Below, piece after piece: positions 1-10,216 of a stretch of 64,000 bases of DNA. Within the stretch, counting starts at the first letter, position 1. Every line of letters begins with the position of its first letter. The notes beneath the pieces were generated by a model. The model did no database searches, was not told the origin of the DNA, and saw only the letters and a program-made list of their open reading frames with translations. The translations under genes were made by a program, and so were the position numbers. The DNA is taken from NCBI GenBank assembly GCA_963730405.1, contig CAVSRW010000012.1:124001-188000 (forward strand). Reading direction: 5' to 3'. This DNA comes from Gaiellasilicea sp963730405. GTDB lineage: Bacteria; Actinomycetota; Thermoleophilia; Gaiellales; Gaiellaceae.

Positions 1-673
1 TCAGCCGGGATCGGGACTGGATCGACCGGGCCGTGAGGGACGAGGACGTCGCCGTCCTCTACACGGGCCTGCCGCACCGCTTCACCGTCCTCCAGAACGA
101 GTTCTTCAACTCGTCCGTCGGCCGCGTCTACACGAGCAGCGGGCCGATGGACGGCGGCCTGCCCGAGACGCCGGTGACGGTGGACGAGGAGACAGGCGTG
201 CTCCGCCGCGAGGACGGCACCGTCGTGCGCGAGCGCTACGTCCTCACCGACGGCTCCGTCTCGCTCGACGGCGACCCGGTGGCCGAGGATCGGCGGCTCG
301 GCCTCACCGTCTACCGCACGAACGGGCCCCTCGTCTCGACCACGCGGGTCAGCGGTCGTCTACCCCGACCAGTGGTCGGGCCCGGAGGTCAGGTACGAGC
401 GGATGCGCTGCCGCGGCGGCACGTTGGACGTGACGGTCGAGGGCGATCCTGGGCTGACGGAGAAGCCGCAGACGGTGGTCGCGACGCGGCGGGGCCGGCG
501 CGTCGTCGCGAAAGTGCCTGCGCGCGAGCTGGCCACGATGTTCGGTCCCACTCGAAGCGCGCGACGGCGTCTGCCGCGTGCGCTTCCCCGTCTCGCCGAC
601 GAAGGTCCCGGGCCCGCAGGACATGCGCGAGCTCGGCACCCACTTCCGGGCCTTCGAGTACGTCGCACCGTGA
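1..673 (+). CDS. C-terminal part of a GT-C-like membrane protein (partial, frameshifted)
   Basis: This gene runs in from the left edge, so only its extracytoplasmic tail is visible. Three frames must be joined: frame 3 to about 350, frame 1 to about 520, then frame 2 to the TGA at 671-673. Pieces such as VYPDQWSGPEVRYER and VSPTKVPGPQDMRELG match the tail of the minus-strand gene at 4493-6613 (VFPDSWMGEHASFSQY and VSPTFVPDQVSGGGDVRELG), so the two are paralogues. No transmembrane segment lies in the visible part. It ends eight bases before the first glycosyltransferase, which suggests one transcript. The family call rests on the paralogue. The two shifts may be sequence errors or decay. Confidence 0.6.
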
Positions 674-680
674 GCCGCAG

Positions 681-1755
681 ATGAGGATCGTCTACGACGT
701 CTCGCCGTTGTCGCACCCGCTGACCGGAGTCGGCAACTACGTCCGCGGCTCGCTCGCAGGGCTGGTCGAGGCGGCGGGCGGCCGGCACGAGATCGTCGCC
801 TTCGCGCCCACGAGCCCGGCGGGACGCCGCGCGATCCCACAGGCGCTCGACGGACTCGATGTCGAGGTACGGCTCGTGCCGCTCCCGTTCTCGCAGCGCT
901 GGCGCGACACCTGGAGCCGGCTCGGCCGGCCGCCGCTCGAGCGCGTGCTCGGCGACTTCGACGTCTTCCACTTCTCCGACTGGATGTACCCGCCCCAGGC
1001 GGGCGGCGTCCGTGCGACGACGGTGCACGACCTCGTGCCGCTTCGCTTCCCGGAGTGGGTCACCCCGAAGACGGCAGCCATGCACGGCGCCAAGTACGAG
1101 AACGCCGCGCGGACGGCCGACCTCGTCTTCGTCAACTCCGAGTTCACCGGCCGGGACGTCGTCGAGCGGCTGGGCGTGGCCTCCGAACGGGTCAAGGTCG
1201 CGTATCCGGGGGTGAAGGACACGTTCACGCCGGACGGCGAGCGGGCCGACCTGGGCCGGCCGTACGTGCTCACGGTGGCAACGCTCGAGCCCAGGAAGAA
1301 CCTGCAGACGCTCGTCGCCGCACACCGGCTGGTCGGCGACGAGCTGCTGCTCGCCGTCGCCGGCGGCTCCGGCTGGGGCGACCAGCCGGAGCTCCGCGGC
1401 CCGAATGTCGTCCGGCTCGGCTTCGTCTCCGACGACGAGCTCGCGCGGCTCTACCGCGGCGCCGCGGCGGCGGTCTACCCGTCCCGCTTCGAGGGCTTCG
1501 GGATGCCGATCACGGAGGCGATGGCGTGCGGCGCGCCGGTCGTCGCGTCCGGGCACGAGTCGATGGACGAGGCAGCGGGCGGCGCGGCCGTCCGAGCCGA
1601 CCCCGACGACCCGGAGGCGATCGCCGCGGCGATCCACGAGGCGATCGCGCGCAGCGAGGAGCTCGTCCCGCGCGGGCTCGAGCATGCGAGCCGCTTCACC
1701 TGGCAGGCCGCGCGGCGCGGCGCTGCTGGCCGGCTACGAGGAGGCGGCGGCGTGA
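681..1755 (+). CDS. GT4-family glycosyltransferase (one frameshift near 1715)
   Basis: GT-B-fold retaining glycosyltransferase that would transfer a sugar from a nucleotide-sugar donor at the cytoplasmic face. It starts at ATG 681 with MRIVYDVSPLSHPLTGVGNY, the usual glycine loop of GT4 enzymes. It also has TVHDLVPLRFPEW, VNSEFT, TLEPRKNLQTL and the donor-site motif PSRFEGFGMPITEAMACG. The reading frame then runs straight into the next gene. A one-base shift near 1710-1725 restores a normal end, ALLAGYEEAAA, and a TGA at 1753-1755 that overlaps the next start. About 357 residues when corrected, a usual length. It is the first of four coupled glycosyltransferases. The acceptor and sugar cannot be told. 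Confidence 0.85.
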
Positions 1756-2723
1756 TCAGGGCTGCCGTCGACGTCTCGCCGCTCGCCCAGACCCGCGCCG
1801 GGACGGCGCGGCACGTGCGCGGGCTGCTCGGTGCGCTCGCCGGCCGGGAGGGGCTCGAGGTCGAGCCGCGCTCGTTCGGCGGCGACGGCAGGGCGTCGTC
1901 GCTCGCGCGCGACACGTGGTGGTACTACGCCGGGCTGCCGCGCTCGGCGCGGACGCTCGACCTGCTCCACTGCACGACGTTCCGCGGGCCGCTCCGGTCG
2001 GCGGTGCCGTTCGGGGTCACGCTCCATGACCTCGCGCTCGTCCGCCACCCGGAGCTGTTCCCGCGCTGGCACCGTCTGTCGGGCCGGGTCGGGATCGGCC
2101 CCGTCGCGCGCGCCGCCGACCACGTCTTCGCTGTCTCGGAGTTCACCAGGCACGAGGCCGTCGAGCTGCTCGGAATCCGGGCCGAGCGCGTGACCGTCGT
2201 CGGCAACGCGGTCGAGCCGGTGTTCACGCCCGACGGGCCCGCGGCCGAGGGCGACTACGTTCTCGCCGTCGGCACGCTCGAGCCGCGCAAGAACTTCCGC
2301 CGGGTCGCCGACGCGGCGGCGCGGCTCGGCGCGGAGCTCCGGGTCGTCGGTGCGTCCGGCTGGGGCGGCGTCGAATCGCCGGGCTGGGTCGGGGAGGTCA
2401 CGGACGAGGAGCTCGCTGCGCTCTATCGCGGCGCCCGTGCGTTCGTGTTCCCCTCGCTCTACGAGGGATTCGGGATCCCGGTGCTCGAGGCGATGGCCAG
2501 CGGGGCACCGGTGGTCACGAGCCGCGGCGGCGCCACCGAGGAGGTGGCCGGGGGCGCGGCCGTGCTCGTCGATCCGCTCGACGTCGAGGCGATCGCGGCC
2601 GGGATCGACGAGGCGGCTGCGCGGCGCGACGAGCTGCGGACGCTCGGCCTCCAGCGGGCGGGCGCCTACTCCTGGGACGCGGTCGCCGACGCGGTCGAGC
2701 GGGTCTGGCGGGAGCTCGCGTGA
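1752..2723 (+). CDS. GT4-family glycosyltransferase
   Basis: Second GT4 glycosyltransferase of the cluster, 323 residues and intact. GTG 1752 overlaps the previous stop as GTGA. Its N-terminus is VIRAAVDVSPLAQTRAGTAR. Family landmarks are TLHDLALVRHPELFP, AVSEFTRHEAVELLG, GTLEPRKNFRRV and the C-terminal donor-binding stretch PSLYEGFGIPVLEAMASG with the conserved EGFG and E residues. It closely resembles the genes on both sides, so the run probably arose by tandem duplication, with each enzyme adding one residue to a surface glycan. The donor specificity is unknown. Confidence 0.88.
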   Translation: MIRAAVDVSPLAQTRAGTARHVRGLLGALAGREGLEVEPRSFGGDGRASSLARDTWWYYAGLPRSARTLDLLHCTTFRGPLRSAVPFGVTLHDLALVRHPELFPRWHRLSGRVGIGPVARAADHVFAVSEFTRHEAVELLGIRAERVTVVGNAVEPVFTPDGPAAEGDYVLAVGTLEPRKNFRRVADAAARLGAELRVVGASGWGGVESPGWVGEVTDEELAALYRGARAFVFPSLYEGFGIPVLEAMASGAPVVTSRGGATEEVAGGAAVLVDPLDVEAIAAGIDEAAARRDELRTLGLQRAGAYSWDAVADAVERVWRELA

Positions 2724-3740
2724 GCATGCCGCTCGTGGTCGTCGACGCAGACGTCCTCGGCCGCCGCCGCACGGGCGACGAGACCTACGTGCTCAATCTG
2801 CTCCGGGAGCTGGGGCCGCTGGCGCCCGACGCGGGCCTGCGGATCGCCGCGGTCACCCGGCACCCGGAGCTCGTGCCGGCCGGGATCGAGCCCGTCGAGC
2901 TCTCGACCCCGTTGCAGGAGCTGCGGATGGCGCTGACGCTGCCGCGCCTCCTCCGCCGACTCGGCGCTGCGCTGGGGCACTTCCAGTACGCGCTGCCGCT
3001 GGGGCTCTCGTGCCCTGCCGTCGTCACGATCCACGACCTCTCGTTCGAGCGCGACCCGTCGCTGATGAGCCGCAGGGACCGGCTCGTCTTCCGTCGGGTC
3101 GTGCCGCGGGCCGCGCGTCAGGCCGTCCGCGTGCTCACGGTCTCCGAGCGGACGCGTCGCGACCTCCGCGAGCTCTACGACGTCCCCGAGGCGAAGGTGG
3201 TCGTGACCCCGAACGGCGTCGATCCCGCCTTCGCGCCCGGAGACGGCCCGCGCGACTACGTCCTTCTCGTCGGGGCAGTCCAGGAGCGCAAGAACCCGCT
3301 CGCGGCCCTCGTCGCGGCCGAGTCGGCCGGCCTGCCGCTCGTCGTCGCCGGGCCGGCGAAGGACGAGGCGCTCGCGCGCGAGCTGGAGCGGCGCGGCGCC
3401 CGCGTCACCGGCTACGTCGAGCAGGACGAGCTGGTCCGCCTCTACCGCGGCGCCGCCTGCCTCGTGCAGCCCTCTCGTTTCGAGGGCTTCGGCCTCCCGG
3501 TGCTCGAGGCGATGGCCGCCGGTACGCCGGTCGTCGCCGTGCCGGAGCCGGCGCTGCGGGAGGTCGCGGGCGACGCGGCCATCTGGGCGGAGGAGAGCGA
3601 GCTCGGGGAGGGGATCCGCCGGGCAGTCGCGCGAGCGCGAGCGGCTCGTCGCGGCCGGGCTCGAGCGCGCCCGCCTCTTCTCCTGGGCCGAGACGGCCAG
3701 GCGGACACTGGCGGTGTACCGTGAGGCGCTCGGACGGTGA
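2720..3740 (+). CDS. GT4-family glycosyltransferase (one frameshift near 3640)
   Basis: Third GT4 glycosyltransferase, GTG 2720 overlapping the previous stop as GTGA. Landmarks are TIHDLSFERDPSLM, TVSERTRRDL, TPNGVDPAF, VGAVQERKNPL and PSRFEGFGLPVLEAMAAG. The frame called at the start ends at 3724 with an arginine-rich tail unlike the family. Shifting one base near 3640 gives ERERLVAAGLERARLFSW followed by AETARRTLAVYREALGR and a TGA at 3738-3740, which overlaps the next GTG exactly as elsewhere in this run. I therefore take 3740 as the true end and the shift as a likely sequence error. About 340 residues. Confidence 0.83.
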
Positions 3741-4496
3741 AGGTCTCCGGCCTCGTCGTGTCGCACGGTCACGCGCGCGAGCTCGGGCAGTCGCTGCCGG
3801 CGCTGGCGCCGCAGGTCGACGAGCTCGTCGTGATCGCGAACGTCCCCGGCAGCGTCGGCCTCGACCTCGCCGGCGCGCGGCTGCTCGCGAACGAGCGGCC
3901 ACTCTCGTTCGCGGCGAACGTCAACCTGGGCGTCGACGCGACCGACGGCGAGTACGTCCTGCTCTCGAACCCGGACGCGTCGCCCGAGCCCGGTGCGATC
4001 GCAGAGCTCGTCCGCTTCGCCGACGAGCATCCACGCGCGGGCCTCGTCGGCCCGCTCGTGCTCTGGCCGGACGGGACGTGGCAGCCGAGCCTCCGCCGCT
4101 TCCCGACCGTGCTCGGCACGATCTGGCGCCGCACGCCGCTCCGGCTGCTCCGCGACCCGTACCGCCACCAGGTCTCCCACTACGGCACCCGCCCCGAGGG
4201 AACCCGTGCAGGGGGACTGGCTGCTCGGCGGCGCCTGCCTGCTGATGCGCCGCTCGATGCTCGCCGAGATCGGCGGCTGGGACGGGGGCTTCCGCCACTA
4301 CGTCGAGGACATCGACGTCGCCTACCGCGCCGCCAAGGCGGGCTGGGAGCGCTGGCTTGTGCCGGCCGCGGTCGCGCGGCACGACTACGCGGCGGTCGTC
4401 GACAAGCGCTTCCTCCACCGCCACACGCTCTGGCACCTGCGCGGGATGCTGCGCTTCCTGCGCAAGCATCCCGAGCGTCTGCTCGCCCTGCGCTAG
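3737..4496 (+). CDS. GT2-family glycosyltransferase (one frameshift near 4200)
   Basis: GT-A-fold inverting glycosyltransferase of about 253 residues. The N-terminal half has VSGLVVSHGHARELGQSL and YVLLSNPDASPEPGAI; NPD is the metal and nucleotide-sugar DxD-type motif of rhamnosyltransferase-like GT2 proteins. After a one-base shift at the ggg run near 4200 the protein continues GDWLLGGACLLMRRSMLAEI, GGWDGGFRHYVEDIDVAYRA and WLVPAAVARHDYAA, all typical of the family, and ends at TAG 4494-4496. The short C-terminal basic segment may rest on the membrane. GTG 3737 overlaps the preceding stop. It ends head-on with the next minus-strand gene, the two stops overlapping. Confidence 0.84.
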
Positions 4497-6613
4497 CCCT
4501 TGAGCGGGAGGAAGTCGAAGCCGACCTGCGCGCCGAGCTCGCGCACGTCTCCGCCCCCGCTGACCTGATCCGGGACGAACGTCGGCGAGACGTCCACCTC
4601 GACGTGGTAGGGGACGGTCGCCCGCGTGACGATCTGCGGAGACCGCACGGCTCGAGCTTGCGGTGGAAGACCTCGTCGACGCGCTCGAACCCGGGCTGCT
4701 TGTCGACGACGGCGACGGGGCCGATGCGGACGGTGACATCGGCAGTCGGGATGCCGCCTCCGCACGCGCCCTGCCGCGAGAGCACGATCTTGGCGAAGCC
4801 TCGCGCGGTGCCGTCCTCCGGCGCGTACTGCGAGAACGACGCGTGCTCGCCCATCCAGCTGTCGGGGAAGACGCCGTTCTGCGCGGAGCGGAGCCGCACC
4901 GGCTGCGCGCCTTCAGGAGTGTCATCCCGTTACGCGGTTCCCCGACCTGCTCGCCGACCACCTCGACGCCGTTGCCGACGACGACCCAGTTCACGCCGGG
5001 GTCGGGGTCGAGGCGCCCGTCGGGCGCGCCGAGGTTCGGGGACAGCGTAGGCAGCGGCGCCGTGCCGTCCAGGCTCCAGATCCTGTCGATCGAGTGGTTC
5101 CAGAACTCGAGCAACCAGATCGGGTTCGTGTCCTTGCCGAGCTGCTGGCCGAGGAAGAGCGTCGGCTCGTCACCGGTGGCCTGGTCGATCCAGTCGACCG
5201 GCTTCGGCGTCGACTGATGCAGCCGCTCGGCGAAGAGGTTGAGGCCGCGCGCCGCATAGATCTCGGTCGTCAGTGCCCAGGCCGATACGCCGCAGGCGGC
5301 GGCGACGGCGATCGCGAGCCCTGCCGTGCGCGATCGGACGAGGGAGCGGGCCACCAGGAGCGAGACCGAGACGAGTGCCGTCACGATGAGGGCGCGCTCG
5401 ATGTCGGCCGCGTCCCAGGAGAGGTTCCGGTTCGCGAGGCGGCCCAACGCCAGGCCGGGAGCCTCGAAGTACGGGTACTGGTCGAGCCTCAGCTCCGCGC
5501 TGACGACGAGGAAGAGCGCCACCAGGAAGCCGGCTACGAGCGCCGGCGCGCTTGCCAGGGGCCGCGCAAGCACAGCAGCCGTCGCGGCCAGCACGATCGG
5601 AACGAGATAGATCACGTTCCGTTCGACGATCAGGTCTGCGAACCGCGTCGAGAGGAAAGCGGCCTTGACCGCGGCGTACATCGTGAAGGCGACGCATGCC
5701 GCGACCCCGACGGTCACGAACGCGACGCCCTCCCGCGTCGCCCGGATCCGCCGGGAGGTGAACGCGGCGACCGTCGCGATCACCGGCAGCACCGCGAGCC
5801 CAATGGTCATCGCTCCGAGTGCCCACACGCCGAAGTCGATGGTGCGGTGCTTCTCGAACCCCGTCGCCACGTACCAGGCATCCGAGCGATGGCCCATCGC
5901 GGCGCTGACGGCGACGACCACGCCGACGGCGAGGAGGGCTGCGCCCACCCAGTCCCAGGTGCTCCAGCTCGAGCGCCAGCGCGTGAAGCGCTCGCCTTGC
6001 CACAGGAGCACGAAGAGGCCGGCGCCGAAGACGGCCAGCAGGACGGCGAGCTCGCCGCGAACGAACGGCGCGACCAGGCAAAGGCTCCTGCAAGGGCGAG
6101 CCGGCCGCGGGAGGGCCGAGCGATGGCCGCTGCGATCGCCCAGAGTGCAGTCGTCGAGAACGGGTAGGCGAGCGGCTCCTCGAGCAGGTACGGCGCGTAG
6201 GCGAGCGGCGGTGCAGCGACCGCGCCGATCGCTGCTGCGACGGCCCAACCCCGCGAGACGACGAGTCGAGCGAGCCCGTAGGCGGGGAAGATCGCGGCGG
6301 TCATGACGAGGACGCCGATCAGCTTGGCCGCCTCCCAGGCGGACGTCGGGTCGAGCCACCAGGCGGGCGCGACGAGATAGGTGTAGAGCGAGCCGAAGCC
6401 GCTCGGTTCGCCGAGCCGCGAAGGCGTTCCCGTTTCGGCGATCCCGCGCGAGATCTGCGTGAACTCGATCTCGTCCGAGAAGATCGACGGCGACACGCGC
6501 TGGGACGCCTGCCAGGCGAAGAGCGACGAGAGACAGAGGTAGGCGATGCCGAGCAGCCATCGGGCGACGCCGGGGCCGATCCGCTCCGGTTCGGTCACTG
6601 ATTGCGAGGTCAC
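4493..6613 (-). CDS. GT-C-type membrane glycosyltransferase-like protein (about three frameshifts)
   Basis: Large polytopic membrane protein of about 706 residues once frames are joined near 6085, 4905 and 4640. Near the N-terminus FSDEIEFTQISRGIAETG carries the acidic pair of the first outer loop, a hallmark of GT-C (PMT/ArnT-like) transferases that use lipid-linked sugars. Ten or more hydrophobic helices follow to about residue 430, for example GVLVMTAAIFPAYGLARLV. A soluble tail of about 230 residues contains FPDSWMG and the end DVRELGAQVGFDFLPLKG, shared with the partial gene at 1-673. GTG 6613 overlaps the stop of the gene upstream as GTGA. It may act after lipid-carrier loading by that neighbour. 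The substrate is unknown. Confidence 0.72.
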
Positions 6614-8419
6614 TCGGCGGGGACCTGAGTGAGGAACGGCGGCGGTGCGATCTCGCGGACGACGAAGCGGCAGCCGACGCCGGCGTCCGTGCACGACGCG
6701 ACGAGCGCCTCCAGGCGCCCGGACGCGGCCCCCGGGATCGTCACGAGCACCTCGTCGACCTGGAGGTCGCCGAGCAGCCGCTCGACGTCGTCGAGGCCGC
6801 CGTGCACGGTGACGCCGTGGATTCGACGGCGCCGAAGCGCCGGATTGTCGTCGACGAAGCCAACGACCCGCGTGTCCGGCGTCTCGCCCAGTTCCCGCGC
6901 GAGTGCTCGGCCGGAGCGGCCGGCGCCGACGACGAGGACGCGCTTCTGCGCGCTGCGGACGCTGCCCAGCCCCGGCAGCAGCCGCAACGCCAGGCGTGAG
7001 GCGCCGACGAGCGTCATGCACAGCAGCGCGTCGACGACGAAGACCTCGAGCGGGAAGTCCTCGAACGGACGGATCGCGCGGAAGATCCCGATTGCGAGCG
7101 GCACCGACAGGATCACAGCCGCGCCGACTGCGAACAGGTCGCGGGCGGACGCGAAGCGCCAGATCCGCCGGTAGATCCCGAAGAGGACGAAGAGGACGTA
7201 GCGCACGCCGAGCAGGATCGGCAGCATCGCGAGGAAGAGCCCACGTTGGGTGTAGGTGCCGCGCCCGTCGACGAAGAGCAGGTAGGCGGCGAGGAACGAG
7301 ACGCAGATGATCGCGAAGTCCACGAGCACCTCGACGAGCCGCCGCGGATTGGAGAGGAACGCGCGCCAGAGCGCCGGCGGCGGCCCGGGATCGTCGCGAC
7401 GCGAGCGCTCCTGGAGGTCGCCGAGGAAGCTCGCGAACTGAACGAGGACGACGAACGAGACCAGCAGTCCGACGGCGGTCACGCGCGCGTTCGCGAGCAC
7501 GATGTACGCGAGCGCAGTCGCGCCGAGCAGCGCTGCGAGCAGGGTCAGCGCGGCCACTGCCTGCTGCTCCGAGAGTCCGTAGTAGACGAGCCGGTGCGAA
7601 GAGTGGTCGGTGCCGCCCTGCGTCACCGGCCGCCGCTCGAGCGTGCGGCGCACGGTCACGAGAGTCGTGTCGAGGATCGGGATCGCGAGCACGAGCAGCG
7701 GCAGCGCGAGGCTCGTCAGCGTTGCGCCGGCGGTCGTCCAGCTCGACGCCAGTGCGAGCGCGGCGAGGCCGAAGCCGATCACCTGGCTGCCCGAGTCGCC
7801 CATGAAGACGCGTTGCGCTGCGGCCGGGGCGCAGGTTGAAGGGAAGGAAGCCGAGGCAGGCGCCGCCGAGTGCGAGCGCGACGACGAGCGCGAGCTCGCC
7901 CGAGTCCTGCGCGAGCGCCGCGAGCGCGAAGACGCCGCACGAGACCGCCGCGAGCGAGGCGGCGAGCCCGTCCATGTTGTCGAGCAGGTTGAAGGCGTTC
8001 GTGATCCCGACGAGCCAGACGAGCCCGAGCGCGGTCGCCAGCACGTCGTTGCCGACGATCTCGACCGTCAGGCCCGACGCGAGCACGACGGCGGCGGCGG
8101 CGAACTGGGCCGCCAGCTTCGCGATCGGCTTCAGCGTGTAGACGTCGTCGACGAAACCGGCCACGAAGAGGATGGCGCAGCCGCCGATGATTCCCAGCAG
8201 CTCGCTGCTCGCGTCGACGGCGCCGACCGCGACCGCGGCCCCGACACCTGCGACGAGGCCGAGGAAGATCCCGACGCCGCCGAAGACCGGTGTCGAGCGC
8301 GCGTGCCAGCGCTCGCCGGAGGGGTCGGCGACGAGCCGCCCGCCGACGCCCACGCGCAGCAGTGCGAAGAGCGTGAGGGCCGCGACCGAGAATGCGGCGA
8401 CCGCTGCGATCGCGTTCAC
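6610..8419 (-). CDS. WecA/MraY-like phosphosugar transferase fused to a PglF-like N-terminal membrane and Rossmann part (one frameshift near 7825)
   Basis: About 603 residues with two halves. Residues 1 to about 310 are a polyprenyl-phosphate sugar-1-phosphate transferase: GERWHARSTPVFGGVGIFLG, AGFVDDVYTLKP, NAFNLLDNMDG with the catalytic and Mg-binding acidic residues, and VFMGDSGSQVIGF. The second half has four or five helices and then VLVVGAGRSGRALARELGE, a Rossmann fold like the N-terminal part of CapD/PglF/WbpM dehydratases. The catalytic dehydratase domain is absent. One base shift near 7825 joins the halves of the transferase. GTG 8419 is the start. It should load the first sugar on undecaprenyl phosphate; what the second half does is open. 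Confidence 0.82.
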
Positions 8420-8526
8420 GAGACGACAGGGTAGAGCAGGTCTGTGCGAGATGAGCGGCAGCGGCCTATAGTGACGGTCGATGTCGGCCGGCGAGCCGGC
8501 GCACCGGCCTGCGCGCTCGACGATCT

Positions 8527-9359
8527 ATGCCGACCAGCGGCGCGCATGACGGACTGAGCGATGACGCCGACTATCTCATCCGCTACCGCGAGCTCTTCGG
8601 CAGCCTGTTCCGCCGCGACCTGCGCGCGAAGTACAAGGGCTCCGTGCTCGGCCTCGCCTGGTCGCTCGCGCACCCGGTCGTGCTGATGCTCGTCTACCTG
8701 CTCGTCTTCAGCGTCCTGCTCGAGATCCAGGCGGCGAACTACGAGCACTACTGGCTCTTCCTGCTCGCCGGGCTGCCGGTGTGGGTCTTCTTCGCGACCT
8801 CGCTGCAGTCGTCCTCGCGCAGCCTGCTCGAGAACGCGAACCTGATCCGGAAGGTGCGCTTCCCGCGCCAGCTGGTGCCGCTCTCGATGGTGGCGACGCA
8901 GCTCGTCGGCTTCGCGGTGATGGTCGCGATCGTGGTCGTGCTCAGCCTCGTCTATCTGCCGGACTCGCGCGCGACGGTCTGGCTCGCGCTTCCGGTCGGC
9001 GTGCTGATCGTCGGCTTCGTCGCCGGGCTCTCGCTCGCGGTTGCGTCGCTGAACGCGCTCTATCGCGACGTCGAGCACATCGTCGCCGCGCTGCTCCTGC
9101 CGTGGTTCTTCCTGACGCCGGTGCTCTACTCGCTGGACGAGATCCCGGGCGGCGGACGCGTATCCGTGGCTCGTCGACCTCGTCCACTGGGGCAACCCGG
9201 TCACGCCCGCGATCGAGTCGTTCCGCGACCCGATCTTCTTCGGCGAGCTGCCGGCGGCCGGGCGACCTGCTCTACCTGGCCGTCGCGACCGTCGTCTCGC
9301 TCGCGCTCGGCGCGCTCGTCTTCAACCGCGTCGACGACCGCGTGGCAGTCGAAGTCTGA
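8527..9359 (+). CDS. ABC-2 type polysaccharide export permease, Wzm-like (two frameshifts)
   Basis: Membrane half of an ABC exporter for polysaccharide or teichoic-acid-like glycans, about 277 residues with six predicted helices. It opens with LIRYRELFGSLFRRDLRAKY, the cytoplasmic interface helix of the family, then KGSVLGLAWSLAHPVVLMLV and NANLIRKVRFPRQLVPLS. Frame 1 is valid to about 9155, frame 2 from there (YPWLVDLVHWGNPVTPAIES) to about 9257, and frame 3 to the end (GDLLYLAVATVVSLALGAL). The partner ATPase lies at 12193-13396. The gene is divergent from the WecA-like gene, with 107 bases between the two starts. Its stop is directly followed by the stop of the next minus-strand gene. Confidence 0.82.
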
Positions 9360-10135
9360 TCAGGCCGTCGAAGATCGAGGCTCCCCGTCCGAGACGTAGG
9401 CCGGCAGCCCTTCGTGCTCGCTCGGCTCGAGGCCCGCGAGCAGCGACGGCAGCAGCAGCGGGTGCGAGAAGGCGGGGTTGCGGCCGCCGCCCGGCGCCCA
9501 CGGACGAAGGGCGCGGTCGCGCGCTGTCGATCGAGCCGCCGACCGCCGCGTATCCCTCGGCATGCGCGTCGAGGATCCGCCGCGACCAGTCGGGGGCGGG
9601 GATCGCGCCGGCCACGAGGTACGCAGTTGCGACGGCGTCCGTCTCGACGAGCGGCTCCTCCTGGGCGGCCAGCGCCGCGGCCGTCTCCTCGTCCGGGCCG
9701 CCGCGGACGGCGACGGCGAGGCGGCGCTCGTCGATCCGCGGCCGCACGTCCGCGTCCAGCTCGAGCGGCGACGAGCCGACCTCGGCGAACCAGAAGCGGA
9801 ACTCCTCGATCGAGGTCGAACGCGAGCCGGTAGCGGCCCGGCGGCTGCGGCGCCCGGACGCTGAGCGCGACCTCGACCTCGTCTCCGGGCGCGACGGGGC
9901 CGCCGAAGTCGACCCGCGGCCCGTCCCAGACGATCGCGTTGCCGCGGTCGTCGAGCCAGTGGTAGGAGAGCTTGACACCGAGCTCGCCGCGGGAGCGCCA
10001 GGTCGCGGTGCCGGCGTTCCGCAGCAGCACCTCGACCGTCGACTCCGCCCCCGCACGGAAGGGCTGCAGGCGGTACGCCAGCCACCGGACCGCGAGCGGG
10101 CCGACGGGGACGGGGTGCTCGCCGACTCGCTGCAC
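9360..10135 (-). CDS. Hypothetical protein with N-terminal Ig-like beta-sandwich (two frameshifts)
   Basis: I do not recognise a named family for the whole protein, about 258 residues. Residues 1-110 look like a beta-sandwich found with bacterial glycan genes: STVEVLLRNAGTATWRSRGE, KLSYHWLDDRGNAIVWDGPR and APQPPGRYRLAFDL. The C-terminal half is less regular and includes AIPAPDWSRRILDAHAEGYA. Frames change near 9815 and near 9520. GTG 10135 is the only plausible start; just upstream the frame is open through a palindromic repeat. It sits between the ABC permease and hemE. A role in glycan binding or assembly is a guess from context. Confidence 0.55.
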
Positions 10136-10144
10136 TAGCGAAGA

Positions 10145-10170
10145 TCCCTGAAGGGGCCGCTCCGCGGCCC
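10145..10170 (+). repeat. Palindromic repeat, family 2, copy a
   Basis: Two small back-to-back hairpins: CCCT-GAA-GGGG followed by GGCCGC and GCGGCC arms around a short loop. Nearly the same element occurs at 18373-18399 and, inverted, at 28067-28097. It lies between the start of the minus-strand gene at 9360-10135 and hemE. It has no poly-T tail. Confidence 0.7.
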
Positions 10171-10216
10171 GACGTCCCGGTACGCGGGTTGCATTGATCG
10201 CTAGCCTACTCCGGCG

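Noticed and set aside
5094..6167. Long plus-strand frame of about 357 codons opposite the GT-C gene
   Set aside because: Its residues mirror the opposite strand (Arg/Glu/Asp/Ala-rich, no motif), and the minus strand encodes a coherent membrane protein. It is a high-GC antisense artefact.
8460..8475. TATAGT as a -10 element for the ABC permease gene
   Set aside because: No convincing -35 element at the right spacing; too weak to list as a promoter.
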